Source: Actinoplanes nipponensis
GTDB taxonomy: Bacteria > Actinomycetota > Actinomycetes > Mycobacteriales > Micromonosporaceae
Length of the DNA: 64,000 nt
Assembly (NCBI RefSeq): GCF_016862275.1
Contig: NZ_BOMQ01000065.1
Span: 123,491 to 187,490, forward strand
Reading direction: 5' to 3'
The position numbers and the translations under genes are program-made. Positions 14,936 to 23,032 of this stretch are shown here, piece by piece (within the stretch, counting starts at the first letter, position 1; every line of letters starts with the position of its first letter). The notes below the pieces were generated by a model. The model saw only the letters and a list, made by a program, of their open reading frames with translations, was not told the origin of the DNA and did no database searches.

Positions 14936-17449
14936 TCAGCGGCGGCCGTACACGGTCGTGCGCTCGGCCGCGGGCCGGCCGGCCGCCGCGGCCAGCTCCT
15001 TCAATTGGGCGACCGTCCGCGCCGAGCCGTGCTCCGACCCGGCCATCCGCGAGATCGTCTCCTCCATCAGCGTGCCGCCGAGGTCGTTGCAGCCGCCGTT
15101 GAGCATCGCGATCGTGCCCTCGTCACCCAGCTTCACCCAGGAGCACTGGATGTTGCCGATCCGCCCGTGCAGCAGGATCCGGGCCATCGCGTGCACGACC
15201 CTGTTCTCCCGCCAGGTCGGCCCGGGACGGGCGATGCCGGCCAGGTAGATCGGGGCATTGGTGTGGATGAACGGCAACCCGACGAACTCGGTGAAGCCGC
15301 CGGTCACGTCCTGGATGCCGGCCAGCACCCGGAAGTGGCCGAGCCACTGCCGGGGGTGGTCGACGTGGCCGTACATCATGGTCGAGCTGGAACGGATGCC
15401 CACCTGGTGGGCCGTGGTCACCACGTCGATCCACGCCGACGCGGGCAGCTTGCCCTTGGTCAGCACCCAGCGCACGTCGTCGTCGAGGATCTCGGCGGCG
15501 GTGCCGGGGATCGTGTCGAGCCCGGCGTCGTGCAGCTCGGTCAGCCACTCCCGGACGGACACCCCGGCCTTGGCGGCGCCGGTGACGATCTCCATCGGCG
15601 AGAAGGCGTGCACGTGCATGCCCGGCACCCGGCGCTTCACCGCCCGGACCAGGTCGGCGTACGCGGTGATCGGCATCTTGGGGTCGATGCCGCCCTGCAT
15701 GCAGACCTCGGTGGCCCCGTCCTTCCACGCCTCCTCGGCGCGGTCGGCGACCTGCTCGACCGACAGCCGGTACGCGTCGGCGTCCTGCTCGCGCTGGGCG
15801 AACGCGCAGAACCGGCAGCCCACGTAGCAGACGTTGGAGAAGTTGATGTTGCGGTTGACCACGTAGGTCACGTCGTCGCCGCTGACCTCCCGGCGGAGGT
15901 CGTCGGCCAGGCGGGCCAGCTCGTCCAGCGCCGAACCGTCCGCGTTGAACAGCGCCATCGCCTGGACCTCGTGGGCCGGGTCCAGCAGGGCCGCCGGATC
16001 CTCGGCCGCCAGCTTCAGCCCGGCCAGCACGTCGGACTCGATGCGCGGCACGACCTTGCCCTCGCCGGCCGCCACCGCCTCGGCGGAGATGTGCGCGGCC
16101 ACCTCGGCCCAGTCGCCGTACACGCTGTCGAAGTCGCCGCGGCGGTCGCCGGTGCGGCCCTCGGTGTCGATCGTGGCGAACAGATCGGTGCGGCCGCTCG
16201 CGTACGCGTCGTCGGGCTCCTGCCAGGGCCGCCCGGTCGGCATCGCCTCCTCGCGGGCCAGGCCGGTCGCCGGGTCGGCCAGCGCCGCCACGTGCGCGGC
16301 CAGCCGCGGGTCCAGCCAGCTCTCGCCGCGGCGGACGTACTCGGGATAGATGGTCAGGCGCTCACGCAGCTCGAAACCGGCCGCGCGCGAGTGCTCGCGC
16401 AGCGCCTCGATCTGCGGCCAGGGACGCTCGGGGTTGACGTGGTCCGGGGTCACCGGCGAGACGCCGCCCCAGTCGTCGATGCCGGCGCGCAGCAGCAGCG
16501 CGTATTCACCGGCGATGAGGTTGGGCGGGGCCTGGATGCGGGCGCGCGGGCCGAGGATGACCCGGGCGACCGCGACCGTGGCGGCCAGCTCGCGCAGCTC
16601 GGCGTCCGGCATGCCGCGCATCGCCGTGTCCGGCTTGGCGCGGAAATTCTGGATGATGACTTCCTGGATGTGGCCGTACTCGCGGGCCGTGCGGCGCATC
16701 GCGAAGATCGCGTCGATCCGCTCGGCCGGGGTCTCGCCGATGCCGATCAGGATGCCCGTGGTGAACGGGACCCCGACCCGGCCGGCGTCGTCCAGCACCC
16801 GCAGGCGGACGGCCGGCTCCTTGTCGGGCGAGCCGTAGTGCGGGCCGCCGGGCTCGGACCACAGCCGGGTCGCGGTGGTCTCCAGCATCATCCCCATGCT
16901 CGGCGCGACCGGCTTGAGCCGCTGGAGGTCGGCCCAGCTCAGCACGCCGGGGTTGAGGTGCGGCAGCAGGCCGGTCTCCTCCAGCACCGCGATCGCGCAG
17001 GCCCGCACGTAGTCCAGGGTCGAGTCGTAGCCGCGCTCGTCCAGCCACTGCCGGGCGGCCGGCCAACGCTCCTCGGGCCGGTCGCCGAGGGTGAACAGCG
17101 CCTCCTTGCAGCCCTGGGCGGCGCCCTCACGGGCGATCGCCAGCACCTCGTCCCGCTCCAGGAACGCCGCCGGCAGCCGGTGCGGCACCGTCGCGAAGGT
17201 GCAGTAGTGGCAGCGGTCGCGGCACAGCCGGGTCAGCGGGATGAAGACCTTCTTCGAGTACGTGACCACGCCGGGCCGGCCCGCCTCGCGCAACCCGGCG
17301 TCGCGGATCCCGCCGGCCACCGCCAGCAGGTCGTCGAAGTGCTGCCCGGCCGCGGCGAGCAGGGCCGTCGCCTCGCCGGCGTCGATCGCCTTGCCGTCGG
17401 CCGCGCGCTTGAGCGCACGACGGATGCTGGCCTCAGTCACGTCTGCCAC
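14936..17449 (-). CDS. fbiC: Bifunctional FO synthase (CofG/CofH fusion)
   Basis: The 837-residue protein makes FO (7,8-didemethyl-8-hydroxy-5-deazariboflavin), the chromophore of coenzyme F420, from tyrosine and the flavin precursor 5-amino-6-ribitylamino-uracil. It contains two radical-SAM halves: CofG with C76RDRC80HYC83 and CofH with CYVGCRFCAF near residue 540. Both have the CX3CX2C cluster motif. The downstream blocks (GTAAEILDDDVR, MYGHVDHPRQW, SWVKLG) are intact and the length matches FbiC. The GTG start at 17449 is leaderless. It is separated from fbiA/fbiB by two unrelated genes. Confidence 0.95.
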   Translation of the reverse strand: MADVTEASIRRALKRAADGKAIDAGEATALLAAAGQHFDDLLAVAGGIRDAGLREAGRPGVVTYSKKVFIPLTRLCRDRCHYCTFATVPHRLPAAFLERDEVLAIAREGAAQGCKEALFTLGDRPEERWPAARQWLDERGYDSTLDYVRACAIAVLEETGLLPHLNPGVLSWADLQRLKPVAPSMGMMLETTATRLWSEPGGPHYGSPDKEPAVRLRVLDDAGRVGVPFTTGILIGIGETPAERIDAIFAMRRTAREYGHIQEVIIQNFRAKPDTAMRGMPDAELRELAATVAVARVILGPRARIQAPPNLIAGEYALLLRAGIDDWGGVSPVTPDHVNPERPWPQIEALREHSRAAGFELRERLTIYPEYVRRGESWLDPRLAAHVAALADPATGLAREEAMPTGRPWQEPDDAYASGRTDLFATIDTEGRTGDRRGDFDSVYGDWAEVAAHISAEAVAAGEGKVVPRIESDVLAGLKLAAEDPAALLDPAHEVQAMALFNADGSALDELARLADDLRREVSGDDVTYVVNRNINFSNVCYVGCRFCAFAQREQDADAYRLSVEQVADRAEEAWKDGATEVCMQGGIDPKMPITAYADLVRAVKRRVPGMHVHAFSPMEIVTGAAKAGVSVREWLTELHDAGLDTIPGTAAEILDDDVRWVLTKGKLPASAWIDVVTTAHQVGIRSSSTMMYGHVDHPRQWLGHFRVLAGIQDVTGGFTEFVGLPFIHTNAPIYLAGIARPGPTWRENRVVHAMARILLHGRIGNIQCSWVKLGDEGTIAMLNGGCNDLGGTLMEETISRMAGSEHGSARTVAQLKELAAAAGRPAAERTTVYGRR

Positions 17450-17455
17450 CCGTGC

Positions 17456-17461
17456 AGCCTA
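17456..17461 (-). promoter_or_regulatory. -10 element of leaderless fbiC
   Basis: On the minus strand TAGGCT is followed by six bases and the GTG start at 17449. Confidence 0.6.
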
Positions 17462-17607
17462 GGCCGGAAAGATGTCAGCCGCGTCCGCGGCGACCTGGTA
17501 GCGGCAGTGGTCTGGAACACGCCGGTCCGGCGGGGCGCCGGCCGGGCCGGCCGCGAGTTGTCCCCGCCGCGGCCCGGCTCGGCGTGACGTGCGGGCCGGA
17601 GCACACG

Positions 17608-18105
17608 TCAGGCCGGCTCCGCGACGGCCGGCAGGCCGTCGTCCTCGTCCCGGGCGCGGACCGCGGCCTGGAGCAGGGCGGCGTCCACCGCCACCTGCCG
17701 TTGCGCGGCCCGGTGGGCCGACTGCTGAACGGCCTGCTCCTGCAGCGCCCGGAGGTGCAGTGCCGCCCGGCGCCGCGCCGCCTCCTCCGCGTCGAAGCGG
17801 TCGGCCGCCCGGCCCGCGGCCTGGCGCGCCGCGGCTTCCCGGCCGTCGAGACGCTGGGCGAGGCCGGCCGCGGCCGCTCGCGCCGCCGCCTCTCGCCGGT
17901 CCAGGCTCTGCGCCAGGCCGGCGGCAGCCGCCCGCGCGGCGGCCTCCCGGCGGTCGAAGCTCTGCGCCAGGCCGGCCGCGGCCACCCGCGCCGCGGCCTC
18001 CCGCCGGGCGAGGAGCTGGGCCGCGTCGGCGCTGTCCCGCGATGGCGGTGCCGCGGCGGCCACGCTGGGCCGGTGCCCGGGGTCGTCGGTGTCGTGCGCC
18101 TGCAC
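17608..18105 (-). CDS. Hypothetical protein with 18-residue helical repeats
   Basis: The 165-residue protein is not recognised. Residues 46-99 consist of three copies of an 18-residue unit close to LAQSLDRREAAARAAAAG, with worn copies on both sides (31-45 and 100-117). It is almost pure Ala, Arg, Glu, Gln and Leu, so it should form one long charged helix. It has no signal peptide or membrane segment. The GTG at 18105 is chosen because GGAG lies eight bases upstream. It begins about 60 bases after the stop of the upstream membrane-protein gene on the same strand and may share its transcript. The frame is supported by the RBS and by regular helix periodicity. Confidence 0.62.
   Translation of the reverse strand: MQAHDTDDPGHRPSVAAAAPPSRDSADAAQLLARREAAARVAAAGLAQSFDRREAAARAAAAGLAQSLDRREAAARAAAAGLAQRLDGREAAARQAAGRAADRFDAEEAARRRAALHLRALQEQAVQQSAHRAAQRQVAVDAALLQAAVRARDEDDGLPAVAEPA
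17755..18015 (-). repeat. Tandem 54-bp coding repeat
   Basis: Three near-identical 54-base units and two degenerate flanking ones encode the 18-residue helical repeats of the gene at 17608-18105. Confidence 0.75.
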
Positions 18106-18165
18106 TGTTTGTTCTCCAGGGAACGGCAACGGCGCCCCGGGCCGGGGCGCCGTCGGCGGATGGGG

Positions 18166-19182
18166 TCAGGGGCGGGGCGGGGGTTCCTCGCCCACGATGC
18201 GGGTGCGGTCCGCGTCCTCGGCGTCCCGGTGCGGGATCGCCTGGGTCGGGTCGGCGTGGCCGCCCGGCTGCTGCGGCTGGCCGTAGCCCGGCGGCGGGTA
18301 GGCCGGCTGGCCATAGGCGCCCGGCGACGGGTGACCCGGCGCCGGGGCGAACGGTCCCGGCGGGGTGCCCGGTGCGCCACCCGACACCGGCGGCGCCGAG
18401 GCCGGCGGCGCGGACGACGGCGTCACCGTCTGCTGGCCGGAGGTGGGCGCGGCCCAGCCCTGGGCCGCCGGGGGCTGCCCCCACTGAGCCGGCTGCTGCG
18501 GGCCGGGCTGGGGGGCGTGCTGGTGCAGGGGCTGCGTCTGACCGGGCTGCGGCTGGGCCGGCCCGGGCGGGCCGTAACCGGCGGGCGGCGGGTAGCCGGG
18601 CTGCTGCTGGTAGCCGGGCTGGCCGTACGGCTGCTGCTGCTGCTGCCACTGCTGGGGCTGGCCGTACATGCCGGGCGGGGCCTTCGGCTTGGGCGTGTAG
18701 AACAGGTTGCGCCAGATCAGGAACACCGCGTAGCCCGCCGCCGCGAACACCGCCAGCCAGGCCGCGCGGACCAGGAACTCCTCGAAGGCCACCCGGCCAC
18801 TCCAGCCGGCGATCTTCACCAGCGCGATGAGGAAGCCGAAGACGACCGCGAAGAAGGCCGCCACCGCGTACTCGACCAGGGCCGCGATCGTGATCAGCTT
18901 GGCGTGCCGGTGCACCGGCTGGACCATCGTGGCCAGCAGCACGGCGGCCAGCGGCAGCACCAGGATCTCGAGGTTGACGAAGCCGTAGAAGCTGTTCTGC
19001 ACCCGGGTCAGGAAGTCCTGCCCCACGCCGGAGGGGATCAGCCGGATCACCGCCACGAACAACCAGATCGCGGGCGCGGCCACCAGGGCGTACGCGGTGA
19101 GATCACGCAACGGCCGGATCACCGGGACGACCGGGCGCACCGGGGGATGCGGCGGCTGCTGCGGCGGCGGTGTGCTGGTCAC
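18166..19182 (-). CDS. Four-helix membrane protein with Gln/Pro/Gly-rich cytoplasmic tail
   Basis: The 338-residue protein has a Pro-rich N-terminus and four hydrophobic segments between about residues 28 and 165 (ALVAAPAIWLFVAVI, LEILVLPLAAVLLATM, VEYAVAAFFAVVFGFLIAL, AWLAVFAAAGYAVFLIW). A long low-complexity tail rich in QQ, GYPPP and GQP runs to the end. The tail finishes with DPTQAIPHRDAEDADRTRIVGEE, where TQAI and RTRIV resemble threonine phosphosites. It is divergent from fbiA and upstream of the helical-repeat gene. Function unknown. The start is ATG at 19182. Confidence 0.75.
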   Translation of the reverse strand: MTSTPPPQQPPHPPVRPVVPVIRPLRDLTAYALVAAPAIWLFVAVIRLIPSGVGQDFLTRVQNSFYGFVNLEILVLPLAAVLLATMVQPVHRHAKLITIAALVEYAVAAFFAVVFGFLIALVKIAGWSGRVAFEEFLVRAAWLAVFAAAGYAVFLIWRNLFYTPKPKAPPGMYGQPQQWQQQQQPYGQPGYQQQPGYPPPAGYGPPGPAQPQPGQTQPLHQHAPQPGPQQPAQWGQPPAAQGWAAPTSGQQTVTPSSAPPASAPPVSGGAPGTPPGPFAPAPGHPSPGAYGQPAYPPPGYGQPQQPGGHADPTQAIPHRDAEDADRTRIVGEEPPPRP

Positions 19183-19297
19183 AGCTGGACTCCTGACACG
19201 GGGGGACGGACAAGTCGGCTCAGCCTAGACCCGATACGCACATCACACCCGCCACCCACAGCCCGCGGATCCGGCCGCGGTGCGCAAGGATGGTCGG

Positions 19298-20254
19298 ATG
19301 CGGATCGTGGTCCTGACCGGGGGGATCGGCGGCGCCCGGTTCCTGGTGGGCGTGCGCGCCCACGCCCGGCGAATCGGCGCCGACGTCACGGCGGTGGTCA
19401 ATGTCGGCGACGACGTGCGCCTGCACGGGCTGCAGATCTGCCCCGACCTGGACAGCGTCATGTACACCCTGGGCGGCGCGGCCGACCCGGAACGCGGCTG
19501 GGGCCGGGTCGGCGAGACCTGGGTGGTCAAGGAGGAGCTGGCCCGGTACGGCGCCGAGCCCTCCTGGTTCGGCCTGGGCGACAAGGACACGGCCACCCAC
19601 CTGGTCCGCACGACGATGCTGAACGCCGGCTACCCGCTGTCGGCGGTCACCGCCGCGCTGTGCGAGCGCTGGCAGCCGGGCCTGACCCTGCTCCCGGCCA
19701 CCGACGACCGGCTGGAGACCCACGTGGTCGTGGACGTCGACGGCGAGCGCAAGGCCATCCACTTCCAGGAGTGGTGGGTGCGCCACCGCGGCGCCGTGCC
19801 GACGCACCGGTTCGTGTTCGTCGGGGCGGAGGCGGCGAAACCGGCGGCCGGCGTGCTGGAGGCGATCGGGTCGGCCGACGTGGTGCTGGTGGCGCCGAGC
19901 AACCCGGTGGTCAGCATCGCGCCGATCCTTGCCGTACCGCTGCTCAAGGAGGCCGTGCTGGACGGCCCGGCGCCGGTCGTCGGGGTGTCGCCGATCATCG
20001 GCGGCGCGCCGGTGCGCGGCATGGCCGACCGCTGCCTGGCCACGCTGGGCGTCGAGGTGAGCGCGGCGGGCGTCGGCGGCCTGTACGGCGCGCGCGCCGA
20101 CCGCGGCCTGCTGGACGGCTGGCTGGTCGACACGACCGACGAGGGCACGGCGATCCCGGGGGTGACGACCCGGGCCGTCCCGCTGTGGATGCGCGACGAG
20201 GACGCGACGGCCGCGATGGTGACCGCGGCGCTGGAGCTGGCGGGGGTGGCCTGA
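19298..20254 (+). CDS. fbiA: 2-phospho-L-lactate/phosphoenolpyruvate transferase of F420 synthesis
   Basis: The 318-residue protein is FbiA/CofD, which transfers the phospho-(enol)pyruvate or phospholactate moiety from its GDP-activated form to FO, giving (dehydro)F420-0. Family motifs are LTGGIGGARFLVGV at the N-terminus, VVNVGDDVRLHGLQICPDLDSVMYTLGG, LGDKDTATHLVRT, and VVLVAPSNPVVSIAPIL near residue 200. ATG 19298 is chosen because AAGGA lies seven bases upstream; an earlier ATG lacks both RBS and conservation. Its stop overlaps the fbiB start (TGATG), so they are coupled. Confidence 0.94.
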   Translation: MRIVVLTGGIGGARFLVGVRAHARRIGADVTAVVNVGDDVRLHGLQICPDLDSVMYTLGGAADPERGWGRVGETWVVKEELARYGAEPSWFGLGDKDTATHLVRTTMLNAGYPLSAVTAALCERWQPGLTLLPATDDRLETHVVVDVDGERKAIHFQEWWVRHRGAVPTHRFVFVGAEAAKPAAGVLEAIGSADVVLVAPSNPVVSIAPILAVPLLKEAVLDGPAPVVGVSPIIGGAPVRGMADRCLATLGVEVSAAGVGGLYGARADRGLLDGWLVDTTDEGTAIPGVTTRAVPLWMRDEDATAAMVTAALELAGVA

Positions 20255-21294
20255 TGGACGGGCTCGAGGTGCTCCCGGTCCGCGGCATCGGCGACGTGAC
20301 GATCGGCGACGACCTGGCCGAGCTGATCACGGCGAACGCGCCCTGGCTGCGCGACGGGGACGTGCTGGTGGTGACCAGCAAGATCGTGTCGAAGGCCGAG
20401 GGCCGCCTGGTCGAGGTCCCGGCCGACGGACCGGAGCGCGAGGCGGCCCGCGAACGCGCGCTGGCCGCCGAGACCCGCCGGGTGGTGGCCCGCCACGGCC
20501 CGACGGCGATCGTGCAGACCCATCACGGGTTCGTGATGGCCGCCGCCGGCATCGACGCGTCCAACGTCGACAAGACCCACCTGGTGCTGCTGCCCGCGGA
20601 TCCGGACGCGTCGGCCCGGGCCCTGCGCGACGCGCTGCTGGAGCGCGGCCTCCGGGTGGGCGTGATCGTGTCCGACACGATGGGCCGGGCCTGGCGCAAC
20701 GGGCTGACCGACGTCGCGCTGGGCGCGGCCGGCATCGAGCCGTTCCGCGATCACCGGGGCGAGATCGACCCGTACGGCAACGAGCTGCAGCTCACCCAGA
20801 TGGCCGTGATCGACGAGCTGGCGGCGGCGGGCGAGCTGGTCAAGGGCAAGTGCGACCAGGTGCCGGTGGCGGTGGTGCGCGGCTACCCGGGCGCCGGCAC
20901 GGATCAGGGCGCCGGCGCGGTGGCCCTGCTGCGGGACGCCGCCAGCGACATGTTCTCCCTCGGTACGGCCGAAGCCCGCGCGGCCGGCCTGCGCGACGCG
21001 GCCACTCTCCCGGACGCCCCGGCCGGCCCGGCTCCGGCGGCGCCCGACGCCGTCGCGCGGGCCCTGGCCACCGTGGCCGGGAGCCTGGCCGAGGGCACCG
21101 AGGTGGTCACCACCGCGGCGGGAACGCTGCGCTGCGCTCCCCGGCGGGCGACGCCGGACGCGCTGATGCGCCTGGGCGCCGACGTGCACCGGCTCCGCGC
21201 CGCACTCACCGCCGAGGGTCTGTCGACCGTCGTCACCTACGAGGACACCGCCGCGATCGTCGCGGTGTCCGCCGCCCGAGGGATGTCGCTGTGA
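20254..21294 (+). CDS. fbiB: F420-0:gamma-glutamyl ligase, FbiB without nitroreductase domain
   Basis: Residues 1-245 are a complete CofE ligase domain that adds glutamates to F420-0: LEVLPVRGIGDV, LVVTSKIVSKAEGRLV, GVIVSDTMGRAWRNGLTDVALGAAG, and LVKGKCDQVPVAVVRGY. Mycobacterial FbiB is about 448 residues and has a C-terminal FMN nitroreductase-like domain that reduces dehydro-F420-0. Here the protein ends at 346, and the last 100 residues (from APDAVARALATV) do not resemble that domain. The reducing step must be done elsewhere or differently. It is coupled to fbiA and, by GTGA, to the Nudix gene. Confidence 0.9.
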   Translation: MDGLEVLPVRGIGDVTIGDDLAELITANAPWLRDGDVLVVTSKIVSKAEGRLVEVPADGPEREAARERALAAETRRVVARHGPTAIVQTHHGFVMAAAGIDASNVDKTHLVLLPADPDASARALRDALLERGLRVGVIVSDTMGRAWRNGLTDVALGAAGIEPFRDHRGEIDPYGNELQLTQMAVIDELAAAGELVKGKCDQVPVAVVRGYPGAGTDQGAGAVALLRDAASDMFSLGTAEARAAGLRDAATLPDAPAGPAPAAPDAVARALATVAGSLAEGTEVVTTAAGTLRCAPRRATPDALMRLGADVHRLRAALTAEGLSTVVTYEDTAAIVAVSAARGMSL

Positions 21295-21332
21295 CCCTGT
21301 TCGAAGACGCTGTGACCCTGTTCGAAGACGCC
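21291..21332 (+). repeat. 21-bp tandem duplication at a start codon
   Basis: Two adjacent 21-base units, each beginning GTGACCCTGTTCGAAGACGC and differing only in the last base, encode VTLFEDA twice. The first GTG overlaps the fbiB stop; the second is an equivalent start 21 bases on. Confidence 0.9.
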
Positions 21333-21881
21333 GTCGAGACCCTCGGCCGCTGGCGGGCCACCTCCGAGGCGGCCGACCTGGCCCGCAAGCGCACCCAGGA
21401 GCTGCTCGCCGCGGGCCCGGTGGCGATGACCCGGCGGCACCGCCCGGGCCACGTGACGGCCAGCGCGCTCATCGTCGACGAGCGGCGTCGCGTGCTGCTC
21501 TGCCTGCACGGGCGGCTGGGCCTGTGGATGCAGGTCGGCGGGCACTGCGAGGCGGCCGACGGCACGCTGGCGGTGGCCGCCCTGCGGGAGGCCACCGAGG
21601 AGTCCGGGATCGCCGGGCTGCGGCTGGACCCGGACCCGATCGACGTGGACATCCACCCGGTGCGCTGCGCCGCGGCGGCGGGTGAGCCGGCCGGGCCCAC
21701 CCACCACTACGACGTGCGCTTCCTCGCGGTCTGCCCGCCCGGCGCGGTCGAGCGGATCAGCGACGAGTCGGCCGCCCTGGGCTGGTTCACCGCCGATGAC
21801 CTGCCCTCGCCGCTGGCCGACGGCGTCGTCCAGCAGCTGGCCCCGGCCTTCGCCAGGCTGGGCCGGCCCGATCAGATGTAG
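21291..21881 (+). CDS. Nudix hydrolase
   Basis: The 196-residue protein contains the Nudix box from GHCEAADGTLAVAALREATEESGI (GX5EX7REUXEEXGU, about residues 84-107), preceded by VTASALIVDERRRVLLCLHGRLGLWMQVG. It hydrolyses a nucleoside diphosphate linked to another group; the substrate is unknown. The GTG at 21291 overlaps the fbiB TGA and has GAGGG eight bases upstream, so it belongs to the fbiA-fbiB operon. Its position hints at clean-up of GDP- or flavin-type intermediates, which is inference. The N-terminus starts with a duplicated VTLFEDA. The 3' end overlaps convergent manC by 10 bases. Confidence 0.87.
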   Translation: MTLFEDAVTLFEDAVETLGRWRATSEAADLARKRTQELLAAGPVAMTRRHRPGHVTASALIVDERRRVLLCLHGRLGLWMQVGGHCEAADGTLAVAALREATEESGIAGLRLDPDPIDVDIHPVRCAAAAGEPAGPTHHYDVRFLAVCPPGAVERISDESAALGWFTADDLPSPLADGVVQQLAPAFARLGRPDQM

Positions 21882-22987
21882 TGCAGCTCGCCCTTGTTGC
21901 GCAGGTCGTCGACCAGGGACTTCACTTCCTGGGCGCGTTCGCGCGGGCAGACCAGCACCGCGTCCGGGGTGTCCACGATGATCAGGTCCCGCACCCCCAG
22001 GGCGGCCACCAGCCGGCCGGAGTTGGGCACCACGACCAGGTTCTCCGTCTCGCGCAGCAGCACCGACTGCTGGCCCGACGCGTCCTTGCCGACCACCACG
22101 TTGCCCGCGCTGTCCGCGGTCAGCACCTCGCCCAGCGTGTGGAAGTCGCCCACGTCGTTCCAGCCGAAGTCGCCCGGGACCGTGCCGACCCGGCCCACCG
22201 TGGCCGCGCCCTCCATGACCGCGTAGTCCACCGAGATCCGGGGCAGCGTCGGCCAGACCTCGCCGAGGACCTCCTCGCGGGACGAGGTGTCCCACGCCTG
22301 GGTGATCCGGGAGATGCCCGCGTGCAGCTGGGGCTGCTGGCGGGCCAGCTCGGTCAGGAAGACGTCCACCCGCCAGACGAACATGCCCGCGTTCCACAGG
22401 TAGTTGCCCGACTTCACGTAGCTCTCGGCCACGTCGTACGAGGGCTTCTCCTTGAACTCCTCGACCGACAGCACGGCGCCGTCGCCGACCTGGCCGCCGC
22501 ACTGGACGTAGCCGTAGCCGGTCTCCGGGCGGGTCGGGGTGATGCCGAGCGTCATCAGCAGGCCCTGGCGGGCGCCGGCCATCGCGTGCTCGATCACCTT
22601 GATGAAGCCGGGGCCGTCCGAGATGAGGTGGTCGGCGGCGAACGAGCCCATCAGGGCCTCGGGCTCGCGGCGCGCGATCACCGCGGCGGCCAGGGCGATG
22701 GCCGCGCAGGAGTCGCGCGGGGACGGCTCGACGATGATGTTCTCGACCGGCACCGCGGCCAGCTGGCGGGACACCTCGGCCGCGTGGGCGACGCCGGTCA
22801 CCACAAGCACCTTCTCCGGCGCGGCCAGCGGGCTGAGGCGGTCGACGGTCGCCTGGAGCAGGGAGGCGTCGGTGCCGGTCAGCGGGTGCAGGAACTTCGG
22901 GTGACCGGCCCGCGAGAGCGGCCATAGACGAGTGCCACTTCCACCCGCGGGAATGACGGCGTACAGCGCGCCCTGGTTCTCACTCAT
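21872..22987 (-). CDS. manC: Mannose-1-phosphate guanylyltransferase
   Basis: The 371-residue enzyme forms GDP-mannose from GTP and mannose-1-P. It has the pyrophosphorylase signature AVIPAGGSGTRLWPLSRAGHPKFLHPL, the product loop FAADHLISD, TGYGYVQCG, EFKEKPS near the middle and NAGMFVWR, followed by DFGWNDVGDFHTL. The C-terminal 80 residues form a short beta-helix-like cap. It completes the manA/manB pathway encoded at the left end. The ATG at 22987 is leaderless (TACACT, then eight bases). Confidence 0.92.
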   Translation of the reverse strand: MSENQGALYAVIPAGGSGTRLWPLSRAGHPKFLHPLTGTDASLLQATVDRLSPLAAPEKVLVVTGVAHAAEVSRQLAAVPVENIIVEPSPRDSCAAIALAAAVIARREPEALMGSFAADHLISDGPGFIKVIEHAMAGARQGLLMTLGITPTRPETGYGYVQCGGQVGDGAVLSVEEFKEKPSYDVAESYVKSGNYLWNAGMFVWRVDVFLTELARQQPQLHAGISRITQAWDTSSREEVLGEVWPTLPRISVDYAVMEGAATVGRVGTVPGDFGWNDVGDFHTLGEVLTADSAGNVVVGKDASGQQSVLLRETENLVVVPNSGRLVAALGVRDLIIVDTPDAVLVCPRERAQEVKSLVDDLRNKGELHYI

Positions 22988-22995
22988 GCGCACGG

Positions 22996-23001
22996 AGTGT
23001 A
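22996..23001 (-). promoter_or_regulatory. -10 element of leaderless manC
   Basis: On the minus strand TACACT is followed by eight bases and the ATG at 22987. Confidence 0.5.
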
Positions 23002-23032
23002 ACGAGCGCAGGTTACCGCTGGGCGCCAAGCC

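Noticed and set aside
17452..21294. 1280-codon plus frame spanning the repeat gene, the membrane gene and fbiA
   Set aside because: Only its last 346 codons are real (fbiB, starting at 20254). The rest lies opposite or out of frame with supported genes and is Arg/Gly/Pro-rich.
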